Of a stretch of 64,000 nucleotides of DNA, positions 30,981-38,409 are shown in pieces; the first letter of the stretch is position 1, and the number at the start of each line of letters is the position of its first letter. The notes beneath the pieces were generated by a model. That model did no database searches. It saw only the letters and a program-made list of their open reading frames with translations, and was not told the origin of the DNA. A program made the position numbers and the translations under genes. This stretch comes from Planotetraspora kaengkrachanensis (lineage in GTDB: Bacteria > Actinomycetota > Actinomycetes > Streptosporangiales > Streptosporangiaceae): positions 1-64,000 of the forward strand of contig NZ_BONV01000033.1 of NCBI RefSeq assembly GCF_016862895.1, written 5' to 3'.

Positions 30981-33578
30981 GTGATTAACACGTACGAGAA
31001 TTATTGCTTCGCGGATCCTTTCTTTTATGACACGCTCGACCGCAAACGCGCCGAGCACCCGGACTTCGCCGTCGCCGGCCGTGCCCTTCCCGACGGCTGG
31101 GCACATGTGGCGACGGACACCTGGTCGCACTACGCGCCGTCCCGCGGACGGCTGCCGCAGCAGGGATGGAAGATCCACGTCTCGTCGTGTCTCGATCAGG
31201 CCGAGCAGGTGCTCGCGGCGGTGTGGGACTACTGCGTCACCCACGGTCTGGCGTTCAAGTTCCTGCGCGGCCGGCGCGTGATGATGATGCGGAACTCGAA
31301 GTACGCCGGCCGCGACTCCAGCGGCAAGCTCGTGACGATCTACCCGGTCGACGAGGTCCAGCTGGAGCTCGTACTCAAGGACCTCGCGGAGATCCTCGAG
31401 GGCGTCGCGGGGCCGTACATCTTGAGCGACCTGCGCTACGGCGCCGGCCCGCTGTTCGTGCGGTACGGCGGCTTCGCCGAACGGTATTGCGTGACGGACG
31501 GCGGCGAGCGGGTGCTCGCGATCGAGAACCCCGAAGGCGAACTCGTTCCCGACGTCCGCGGGCCCGCCTTCGTCCTCCCGCCGTGGGTGACGCTCCCCGG
31601 GTTCCTCGAACCGCATCTGGCCGCCAGGAACTCCGTCACCATGGAGGGCCTGCCGTACCGGGTGGACAGCGTGCTGCACTTCTCCAACGGGGGCGGCGTC
31701 TACCTCGGGACCGACGTCCGCACGGGCGAGCGCGTCGTGCTCAAGGAGGCGCGTCCGCACGCGGGACTGGACACCGCCGGCCGGGACGCGGTCACCCGTC
31801 TCCGGCACGAGGCCGAGATCATGGATCGGCTGGCCGGGCTGGACGTGGTGCCCGCCCTGCGCGACTACTTCACCCTCGGGGAGCACCACTTCCTCGTCCA
31901 GGAGCACGTGGACGGCACGACCCTGAGCCGGCTCATCGCGCAGAAGCACCCGCTGACAAGTTCGGACGAGGACGACGACGCCCTCGCCGGCTACACCCGG
32001 TGGGCGGTCGACATGCTCGCCGAGGTGCGCAGGGCGCTGGCGGCCCTGCACGAGCGGGGCGTGGTGTTCGGCGACCTGCACCCGTTCAACGTCCTCGTCG
32101 ACGGGGAGCGCGTGGTGCTCATCGACTTCGAGGTCTCCTCTCTGGCGGCCGACCGCAAACGGCCCACGCTGGCCAACCCCGGGTTCGTCCCGCCGCCGGG
32201 CCGCACGGGCGTGGATGCGGACGCGTACGCGCTCGCCTGCCTACACCTCGGCATGTTCGCCCCGATGGCCACGATGATGTTGCCGCTCCACCGGCCGAAG
32301 GCCGTCGACCTGGGCCGGCTGGTCACGGAGACGTTCCCGGTCTCCCCCGGGCTGATCACGGCCGCCGTACGGACGATCGTGGGCCACGAGCCGCCCGCGC
32401 CTCCCGCGAGCATGCTGGCGAACAGCTGGCCGGCGATCAGGGAGTCCGTCACCAGGGCGATCCTGGCGAGCGCGACGCCCGGCCGCGGCGACCGGCTGTT
32501 CCCCGGAGACATCGTCCAGTTCCAGCCGGGTGGAGGCGTCAGCCTCGCCAACGGAGCCGCCGGCGTGCTGCACGCGCTCGCGGTCACGGGCGCAGGGCGC
32601 TTCCCCGACCACGAGGACTGGCTGGTCGAACGGGCCAAGGACCCGGCGGCGGGCATCGGGTTCTACAACGGGCTGCACGGCGTCGCCTACGCGCTCGAGG
32701 CGCTCGGCCGCAGTGAGGACGCGCTCGACGTGGCCGAGGTCTGCGCGGGGCAGGGCTGGGAGCACCTCGACCTGAGCCTGTATCGCGGCATCGCCGGGAT
32801 CGCGCTGAACCTGCTCCATCTCCAGGACGTCACCGGCGAGGCGGCGTTCGGCGACCAGGCGTTCGACATGGTCGAGGTGGTGGCGGACCGGCTCGGGGGC
32901 CCCGGCGACGTGCCCGAGATCAGCGGCGGCGTCCACCCGCACGCCGGCCTGATGTACGGCTCGGCCGGGCCCGCCCTCATGTTCCTGCACGCCTACGAGC
33001 GGACCGGCGACATGAGCCTGCTCGACCTGGCGGCGACCGCGCTGCGGCAGGACCTCAGGCGCTGTGTCCGCAGGGACGACGGCCAGCTCCACGTGCAGCA
33101 GGGCTGGCGGACCAACCCCTACCTCGACGAGGGGTCGGCCGGCATCGGCCTGGTCCTGGCCCGCTATCTCTCACACAGGCGGGACGAGCGGTTCGCCGAG
33201 GCGATGGAGGCCATGCGCCCCGTCACCACCCTGTCGTACTTCATCCAGCCGGGCCTGTTCGCCGGGCGCGCAGGCATGATCGCCTGCCTCGGGATGGAGG
33301 GCCGGCGGGACGCGGCCGCGCGGCAGATCTCACGCCTGGCCTGGCATGAGCTGCCCTACAGGAACGGCCTCGCCTTCCCCGGAGCCCAGTTGCTCCGGTT
33401 GTCGATGGATTTCGCAACGGGGAGTGCCGGAGTGCTGTTCGCGCTCGGCGCCGTGCTGCACGACGAGCCGGTGCGCCTCCCCTTCTTCAAGCCCCCCGGA
33501 AGGCGTAAGGCGCAGGGGCCCCTGCGTGAGCCCGCCGGGTCCACCATCCCGACGAGTAGTGGAAGGAGGTGTTCGTAA
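30981..33578 (+). CDS. Class III lanthipeptide synthetase LanKC
   Basis: An 865-residue trifunctional enzyme that phosphorylates Ser/Thr of the precursor, eliminates phosphate and cyclises the product. The N-terminal lyase-like part (YENYCFADPFFYDTLDRKR, LKFLRG-type motif FKFLRGRRVMMMRNSKYAGR) is followed by a kinase domain with Lys255 (VVLKEA), Asp365 (FGDLHPFN) and Asp382 (IDFE), then a LanC-like cyclase from about residue 515. The CHG and Cys zinc ligands of LanC/LanL are absent, which places it in class III. The GTG at 30981 after AAGGGGA matches where RamC/AmfT proteins begin; the ATG at 30900 would add unrelated residues over the promoter. Confidence 0.95.
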   Translation: MINTYENYCFADPFFYDTLDRKRAEHPDFAVAGRALPDGWAHVATDTWSHYAPSRGRLPQQGWKIHVSSCLDQAEQVLAAVWDYCVTHGLAFKFLRGRRVMMMRNSKYAGRDSSGKLVTIYPVDEVQLELVLKDLAEILEGVAGPYILSDLRYGAGPLFVRYGGFAERYCVTDGGERVLAIENPEGELVPDVRGPAFVLPPWVTLPGFLEPHLAARNSVTMEGLPYRVDSVLHFSNGGGVYLGTDVRTGERVVLKEARPHAGLDTAGRDAVTRLRHEAEIMDRLAGLDVVPALRDYFTLGEHHFLVQEHVDGTTLSRLIAQKHPLTSSDEDDDALAGYTRWAVDMLAEVRRALAALHERGVVFGDLHPFNVLVDGERVVLIDFEVSSLAADRKRPTLANPGFVPPPGRTGVDADAYALACLHLGMFAPMATMMLPLHRPKAVDLGRLVTETFPVSPGLITAAVRTIVGHEPPAPPASMLANSWPAIRESVTRAILASATPGRGDRLFPGDIVQFQPGGGVSLANGAAGVLHALAVTGAGRFPDHEDWLVERAKDPAAGIGFYNGLHGVAYALEALGRSEDALDVAEVCAGQGWEHLDLSLYRGIAGIALNLLHLQDVTGEAAFGDQAFDMVEVVADRLGGPGDVPEISGGVHPHAGLMYGSAGPALMFLHAYERTGDMSLLDLAATALRQDLRRCVRRDDGQLHVQQGWRTNPYLDEGSAGIGLVLARYLSHRRDERFAEAMEAMRPVTTLSYFIQPGLFAGRAGMIACLGMEGRRDAAARQISRLAWHELPYRNGLAFPGAQLLRLSMDFATGSAGVLFALGAVLHDEPVRLPFFKPPGRRKAQGPLREPAGSTIPTSSGRRCS

Positions 33579-33718
33579 TGGCACTTCTCGACCTTCAGAC
33601 GCTCGAGACCCCCGGTGGTCACGGCGGCGGTCACGGTGGAGGCGGCGGCAGCAACCTGAGCCTGCTGGCCTGCACCCCGCACGAGAACAGCAGCCTCAGC
33701 CTGCTCTGCGGGCGGTGA
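33578..33718 (+). CDS. Class III lanthipeptide precursor, AmfS/SapB type
   Basis: A 46-residue peptide. The leader MALLDLQTLETPGG has the LxLQ motif recognised by LanKC enzymes and begins like AmfS. A Gly/His linker (residues 13-24) follows: two GGH groups and runs of Gly. The core, from Ser25, has two cyclisation motifs: SNLSLLAC (S-X2-S-X3-C, Cys32) and SSLSLLC (S-X2-S-X2-C, Cys44), joined by TPHEN and ending in GR. Both fit the labionin/lanthionine pattern S-X2-S-X2-5-C. The start overlaps the LanKC stop (TAATG) and GGAAGGAGGTG is a near-perfect ribosome-binding site, suited to high output. By relation to SapB and AmfS, a surfactant-like morphogenetic peptide is likely. Confidence 0.95.
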   Translation: MALLDLQTLETPGGHGGGHGGGGGSNLSLLACTPHENSSLSLLCGR

Positions 33719-33736
33719 CGATTTAGCACGACAGGT

Positions 33737-33761
33737 CTGGGCGGCCCTCGCGGCCGCCCAG
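33737..33761 (+). terminator. Hairpin between precursor and exporter genes
   Basis: CTGGGCGGCC, loop CTCGC, GGCCGCCCAG: a perfect 10-bp GC stem. It lies 18 bp after the precursor stop and 76 bp before the exporter start. Partial termination or 3'-end protection here would give more precursor mRNA than exporter mRNA. Confidence 0.6.
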
Positions 33762-33837
33762 GCTCTCGTTTCTCCGGGACCCTCCGAGCCGAGGCCTCAT
33801 GCCGGTTCGGGGAGGTCCAAGGTCCAGGGAGGGGCCG

Positions 33838-35529
33838 ATGTCCTCACGAGCGGCGGACGCGCTGATCAGCACGGCCGCCAGGCACAGCGGCCGGTGGCTG
33901 TGGCTCCTCACCGCCACCGCGCTGGCCGGCTCCGTCGCGGAGCTGTTCCTCCCGATGGCGCTCGGCCGCACGCTCGACACCCTGACGGGGGCCACGCCGG
34001 ACGGCCACGGGTGGCTGCCCGCGACCGTGCTCCTCGTGGTCTTCCTCGTTGCCTGTGACGCGCTCGGCGTCCTGTCGTCCGGCGCGAGCGGGGCGCACGC
34101 GGCGCTGTGGCTGCGCCGCCGCGTCGTCGGCCACATCCTCGCCGTCGGGGCGGCCATGACCAGGCGTTTCACGACCGGGGACCTGGTGACCCGCGCGGGG
34201 GTGAACGTGGAGGAGGCCGCACGCGCGCCCGAGTCCGTCGTCACGGCCGCGTCGCTGGTCATCCCCTCCGCCGGGAGCGTGGTCGCCCTCGCCCTCATCG
34301 ATCCGTGGCTGGCGGTGACGCTCGTCGCGGGTCTGCTCGCCATCGTCGGCGTCGTCCGGGCGTTCATGCGCAAGACGACGGCGGCCGCGGGCGGCTACCA
34401 GCAGGCTCAGGGCGAAATCGCGGCCCGGCTCGTCGGCGCCCTCGCGGGTGCGAGCACGATCACGGCGGCGGGCACCCAGGAGCAGGAGGTGCGCCGCGTC
34501 CTCCTGCCGCTCCCCCGGCTCCGCTCACACGGGCTGGCGCTGTGGCGGCTCCACGCGCGTGCGGGTGTGCAGGCGGCCGTGGTGATCCCGCTGCTGGAGA
34601 CGGCGGTGCTCGCCGTCGGCGGGCTCAGGCTCGCGAGCGGCGCCCTCACCGTCGGCGAACTGCTCGCCGGAGCCCGCTACGCCGTGCTCGGCGCGGGCCT
34701 CGGCTCGGCGATCGGCTACGCGGGCCGGCTCGCCCGCGCCCGGTCGGCCGCCCACCGCCTCGAACGTCTGCTGGCGGAGCGGCCCCTTTCGTACGGCTCC
34801 CGCCCGCCGGCCGGAGGGCGCGGGCGGCTGGAGTTCCGCAGGGTCACCGTCCGGGCGAACGGCACGCCTCTGCTGAGCGACATCGATCTGGTGGTCCCCG
34901 GCGGGTGCTGCGTGGCGGTCGTCGGCCGGTCGGGCTCGGGCAAGTCGTCGCTCGCGGCGGTGGCGGGCAGACTGGTCGACCCGGACTGGGGGTCGGTGCT
35001 GCTCGACGGTGTTCCACTGCCGGAGATCGGGCGTGATCAGCTGCGCCGCGCGGTCGGGTACGCGTTCGAGCGTCCGGTCCTGCTCGGCGCGACCGTCGGT
35101 GACGCCGTCGCCTTCGGGCAGCGGTGGCCGGACGCCGCCCGGGTCCAGGAGGCGGCGCAGGACGCGTGCGCCGACGTGTTCATCCGCCGCCTGCCCCGGG
35201 GATACGCCACGCCGACGGCGGCGGCGCCGATGTCGGGCGGCCAGGCCCAGCGCGTCGGCCTCGCCCGGGCGTTCGCCCAGGCCGAGCGCCTCCTCATCCT
35301 CGACGACGCCATGTCGAGCCTCGACACCCTCACCGAGCGCCAGGTCAGCCGCGCGCTCACCGGCAGGCTCGCGGACCGGACCCGCCTGGTCGTCGCCCAC
35401 CGGGTCGCCACCGCGGCCCGGGCCGACCAGGTCGTCTGGCTGGAGAACGGGCGTGTGCGCGCACACGGCACGCATGAGTCGCTGTGGGCCGACCCGGACT
35501 ACCGGGCGGTCTTCCAGGGGGCCACATGA
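33838..35529 (+). CDS. ABC transporter, fused membrane and ATPase (lanthipeptide exporter half 1)
   Basis: A 563-residue half-transporter: six helices (residues ~20-310), then an ATPase with Walker A GRSGSGKSS, signature MSGGQAQRVGLARAF, Walker B LLILDDAMSSLD (Asp in place of the usual Glu after the Walker B Asp) and VVAHRVATA. That substitution suggests a weak site and a heterodimer with the next gene. AGGGAGGGG precedes the ATG at 33838; an ATG at 33799 is less likely. Corresponds to AmfA/AmfB or RamA/RamB and should export the modified peptide. No peptidase domain, so leader removal needs another protease. Confidence 0.92.
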   Translation: MSSRAADALISTAARHSGRWLWLLTATALAGSVAELFLPMALGRTLDTLTGATPDGHGWLPATVLLVVFLVACDALGVLSSGASGAHAALWLRRRVVGHILAVGAAMTRRFTTGDLVTRAGVNVEEAARAPESVVTAASLVIPSAGSVVALALIDPWLAVTLVAGLLAIVGVVRAFMRKTTAAAGGYQQAQGEIAARLVGALAGASTITAAGTQEQEVRRVLLPLPRLRSHGLALWRLHARAGVQAAVVIPLLETAVLAVGGLRLASGALTVGELLAGARYAVLGAGLGSAIGYAGRLARARSAAHRLERLLAERPLSYGSRPPAGGRGRLEFRRVTVRANGTPLLSDIDLVVPGGCCVAVVGRSGSGKSSLAAVAGRLVDPDWGSVLLDGVPLPEIGRDQLRRAVGYAFERPVLLGATVGDAVAFGQRWPDAARVQEAAQDACADVFIRRLPRGYATPTAAAPMSGGQAQRVGLARAFAQAERLLILDDAMSSLDTLTERQVSRALTGRLADRTRLVVAHRVATAARADQVVWLENGRVRAHGTHESLWADPDYRAVFQGAT

Positions 35530-37241
35530 GTGGCGGGCTCGTGTGGATCTTCCTTCGCCGGTCGTTGTCGCGGGAGCCGTACCGGATCGTCCGGCTGAGC
35601 GCCTGGTCACTGGCCGAGGTGGTGCCCGCGTTCGCGGGAGGTCACGCGGTGGCGAGGGCCGTGGACGACGGGTTCGCGGCGGGGCGTCCCGGGACGGGAC
35701 TCGCCTGGCTCGCCCTGCTGGCCGCCGCCTGGCTGCTGGCCGCCGTCGCGGCCCGCCAGATCCTGTTGAACATCGCGGCGGTGGTCGAGCCCTTCCGCGA
35801 CGACCTGCTGACCCGCGTGGTCTCCGGCGCGTTGCGCGCGGGGCGTGACGGCGACGCCGCGGCGGTGGCCAGGATGAACCATCAGGTCGAGCTCGCGAGG
35901 GACGCGCTCGGGGCGATCATCACCGTGGTCAGGTCGTTCGTGTTCACCCTGGTCAGCGTCGCGATCGGCATGATGACGCTCGCCCCGGAGGTGGTGCCGC
36001 TCGTGTTGCCCCCCGTGCTGCTCGGCCTGGGCCTGTTCCTCGCGTCCCTGCCCGCGCTGGCCCGGCGGCAGCGGGACTTCATCGTGGCCGACGAGCGGAC
36101 CGCCTCGGCGGTTGCCGTCATGGCGGGCGGACTGCGCGACGTCTCGGCCTGCGGGGCGGAGGTCCGCGTCGCCGCCACCGTGGGCCGCCAGATCGGCGAC
36201 CAGGCCCGGGCCGCCAGATCGCTGGCCAGGGTCACGGCCACCCGGACGTTGTCGCTCGCCGTGGGCGGCTGGCTGCCGATCCTCCTGCTGCTCGCGGGGA
36301 CACCGTGGCTGCTCGGCCGGGGTCTGACGGCGGGAGTGGTGCTCGGGGCCCTCACGTACGTCATGCAGTCGCTCACTCCCGCGCTGTCCGGGCTCGTCCA
36401 GGGGCTCGGCGTCAGCGGGGTACGGCTGGCCGTCACTCTGGAGCGGATCCTCGGCGACCAGGGCCCGCCGGAGTCGGGCGGGCCGCGGCGGCGTCCCGAG
36501 GGCACGCGACTGGAGCTGACGGGGGTCGCCTTCGCGTACGGGCCCAAAGCGGAGCCGGTGATCGACGGTCTGGATCTCGTCGTGCCGGAAGGCGACCACC
36601 TCGCGGTCGTGGGGCCGAGCGGGATCGGCAAGTCCACCCTCGCCGGGCTCGTCGCCGGGGTGCTGCGCCCCACGGAGGGCTCGGTGCTGGTCGGCGGCGT
36701 CCCCGCGAACGAGACGCACGAGGCGGTACGCGCGCTGATCCCGCAGGAGGCCTACGTCTTCCACGGAAGCCTCGCGGAGAACCTCACCTACCTCACCCCC
36801 GAGGCGCCGGCCGAGGCCGTCGACGAGGCTGTCGCGGCCTTCGGGCTGGCCGGCCTGGCCCAGCGGTTCGACGGCTACGACACCGAGATCGATCCGGCCG
36901 AGCTGTCCGCCGGAGAGCGGCAGCTGATCGCGCTGGCCAGGACCTATCTGTCCCCCGCGCGGCTGGTCGTGCTCGACGAGGCGACCTGCCATCTCGACGC
37001 CGCCGCCGAGGCCAGAGCCGAGGCCGCGTTCGCCGCGAGGGGCGGGACGCTGATCGTCGTCGCCCACCGGATCTCGTCCGCGCTGCGTGCCCGCCGCGTC
37101 CTGGTCATGGACGGCACCCGCGTGCTGGTCGGAACGCACGAGGACCTGGTCGGCGCCTCGCCGCTCTACGCCGACCTCGTCGGCCTATGGGTGGATCACC
37201 GCCTGCCCCAAGGGATCCCCACCCCCTCCCCCCGCCCATGA
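35526..37241 (+). CDS. ABC transporter, fused membrane and ATPase (lanthipeptide exporter half 2)
   Basis: A 571-residue half-transporter with six helices and an ATPase: Walker A GPSGIGKST, signature LSAGERQLIALARTY, Walker B LVVLDEATCHLD with the catalytic Glu intact, and VVAHRIS. Its start overlaps the partner's stop by 4 bases (ATGA). Together with the preceding protein it probably forms a heterodimeric exporter in which this half has the main ATPase site. Last gene of the lanthipeptide operon; a repeat array follows at once. Confidence 0.92.
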   Translation: MSGGLVWIFLRRSLSREPYRIVRLSAWSLAEVVPAFAGGHAVARAVDDGFAAGRPGTGLAWLALLAAAWLLAAVAARQILLNIAAVVEPFRDDLLTRVVSGALRAGRDGDAAAVARMNHQVELARDALGAIITVVRSFVFTLVSVAIGMMTLAPEVVPLVLPPVLLGLGLFLASLPALARRQRDFIVADERTASAVAVMAGGLRDVSACGAEVRVAATVGRQIGDQARAARSLARVTATRTLSLAVGGWLPILLLLAGTPWLLGRGLTAGVVLGALTYVMQSLTPALSGLVQGLGVSGVRLAVTLERILGDQGPPESGGPRRRPEGTRLELTGVAFAYGPKAEPVIDGLDLVVPEGDHLAVVGPSGIGKSTLAGLVAGVLRPTEGSVLVGGVPANETHEAVRALIPQEAYVFHGSLAENLTYLTPEAPAEAVDEAVAAFGLAGLAQRFDGYDTEIDPAELSAGERQLIALARTYLSPARLVVLDEATCHLDAAAEARAEAAFAARGGTLIVVAHRISSALRARRVLVMDGTRVLVGTHEDLVGASPLYADLVGLWVDHRLPQGIPTPSPRP

Positions 37242-37294
37242 CCACGCCCCCCTGGCCGTGACCACGCACCCCTTGCCGTGACCACGCCCCCCTG
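37235..37294 (+). repeat. Three 20-bp lead-in repeats before array 3
   Basis: GCCGTGACCACGCACCCCTT-like units occupy 37235-37254, 37255-37274 and 37275-37294 (the first has CCATG for CCGTG and overlaps the last codons of the exporter gene). They run directly into GCCGTGATCATGCAC at 37295. This repeats the layout in front of array 1, where the units are 19 bp. Confidence 0.8.
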
Positions 37295-37297
37295 GCC

Positions 37298-37415
37298 GTG
37301 ATCATGCACAGGTTCGTGATCACGCCCTCCCACCTGCCCGTTCCCTTGGCGTGATCATGCACAGACTCGCGATCAACACGCGTGACCAGGGAGAACGCCA
37401 ATCGTGATCATGCGC
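37298..37415 (+). repeat. Array 3: three forward GTGATCATGCAC units, 53-bp period
   Basis: GTGATCATGCAC starts at 37298 and 37351, and GTGATCATGCGC at 37404, again exactly 53 bp apart. The array fills the space between the converging exporter gene and response-regulator gene. No promoter for a gene start is expected here, so these copies lie at two 3' ends. Confidence 0.9.
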
Positions 37416-37479
37416 GGTTCGTCGCGTGGGCCGATATCCACGGCTTCTTTCGGTTCGACGGGCACTCCGCCCCACCGGG

Positions 37480-38151
37480 TCAGCGCCTGGGGCGCTGGCG
37501 GAGGATGCCGATCTCACGCCCGTTCGCCGGCCACAACCAGCCCGATTCCGAGGCGATCTGAATCGCCTCCACGCGTGATCGGGCGCCGAGCTTGGCGAGA
37601 ATGCGCGACAGGTAGTTCCGGACCGTTCCATGGGAAAGCGAAAGCCGCTCGGCTATCTCGCCGACCGTGGCTCCTGCTGCGGCGATCTCCAGGATGTCCA
37701 GCTCGCGAGCCGTCAGCGGGTTGCCGTCCGTGTCGAGCGCGGCCGCCGCGAGCTCGGGGTCGACCACACGCTCGCCGGCGTACACGCGGCGGATGCAGTC
37801 GACAACGTGCCCGGGTTCGGCGTCCTTGACGATAAAGCCCCGTACGTTGGCGTCCAGCGACCGGCGCAGGGCGAGCGGGGTGCCGAGCCCGGTGAGGATC
37901 ACCGTCTTGCAGGTGGGTAATCGCCGGTGCAGTTCCGAGGCCGCGGTCAGTCCGTCGACCCCGGGCATCCCGATGTCGAGCAGGGCGACGTCCGGCCGGC
38001 GCAGACAGGCGAGCCTGACGATCTCCTCGCCTCTCGCGGTCTCGGCGACCACCTCGAGGTCGTCCTCACAGGAGAGCAGCGCGATCAGAGCCTTCCGGAT
38101 CAGATGCATGTCCTCGGCGAGCAGCAGACGAATCACCAGCGGTTCACTCAC
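37480..38151 (-). CDS. NarL/FixJ-type response regulator (RamR/AmfR-like)
   Basis: A 223-residue regulator: receiver domain with acidic pair Glu13-Asp14, phosphoacceptor Asp59 (VALLDIGMPG) and the Lys of GFIVKDAE, then a LuxR-type HTH (LTARELDILEIAAAGATVGEIAERLSLSHGTVRNYLSRI, shown in part). The GTG at 38151 follows AAGGAAG; an earlier start at 38196 is possible. In Streptomyces, RamR and AmfR activate the homologous lanthipeptide operon, so it probably activates the LanKC operon. It converges on that operon instead of following it on the same strand. Confidence 0.9.
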   Translation of the reverse strand: MSEPLVIRLLLAEDMHLIRKALIALLSCEDDLEVVAETARGEEIVRLACLRRPDVALLDIGMPGVDGLTAASELHRRLPTCKTVILTGLGTPLALRRSLDANVRGFIVKDAEPGHVVDCIRRVYAGERVVDPELAAAALDTDGNPLTARELDILEIAAAGATVGEIAERLSLSHGTVRNYLSRILAKLGARSRVEAIQIASESGWLWPANGREIGILRQRPRR

Positions 38152-38314
38152 GCTTCCTTGTCCCCGACGCCCGGGACCGTGACGGCCCGAGCTCACTCAA
38201 TATGGACGCCGGACATCGTTTTCGGTTGCCCTCTCCACTCCATCTATTACCTTTAATCGCCAGTCTTATCGGCGAAAGCCGTACAGGTCTGGAAATTGTG
38301 CGACCAACGGAAAA

Positions 38315-38342
38315 TGCCCGGCTCCGTGGTAGGAGCCGGGCA
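38315..38342 (-). terminator. Rho-independent terminator of the Pro/Ala-rich protein gene
   Basis: TGCCCGGCTCC and GGAGCCGGGCA form a perfect 11-bp stem with a 6-base loop. On the minus strand it is followed by TTTT, as expected for a terminator of the gene ending at 38410. The remaining 160 bp up to the response regulator is AT-richer and should hold that gene's promoter. Confidence 0.75.
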
Positions 38343-38409
38343 CGAATCCGCTGCTAGAACAAGTCCACCCGATAAGTACTATCCAGGATGAACGACGCTT
38401 TGTCGCGAT

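Noticed and set aside
30981-33578. Class IV (LanL) assignment of the synthetase
   Set aside because: The Cys-Cys-His zinc ligands of the cyclase domain are not seen.
33838-37241. Leader peptidase domain in the lanthipeptide exporters
   Set aside because: Neither protein has the N-terminal C39 peptidase extension; both begin with membrane helices.
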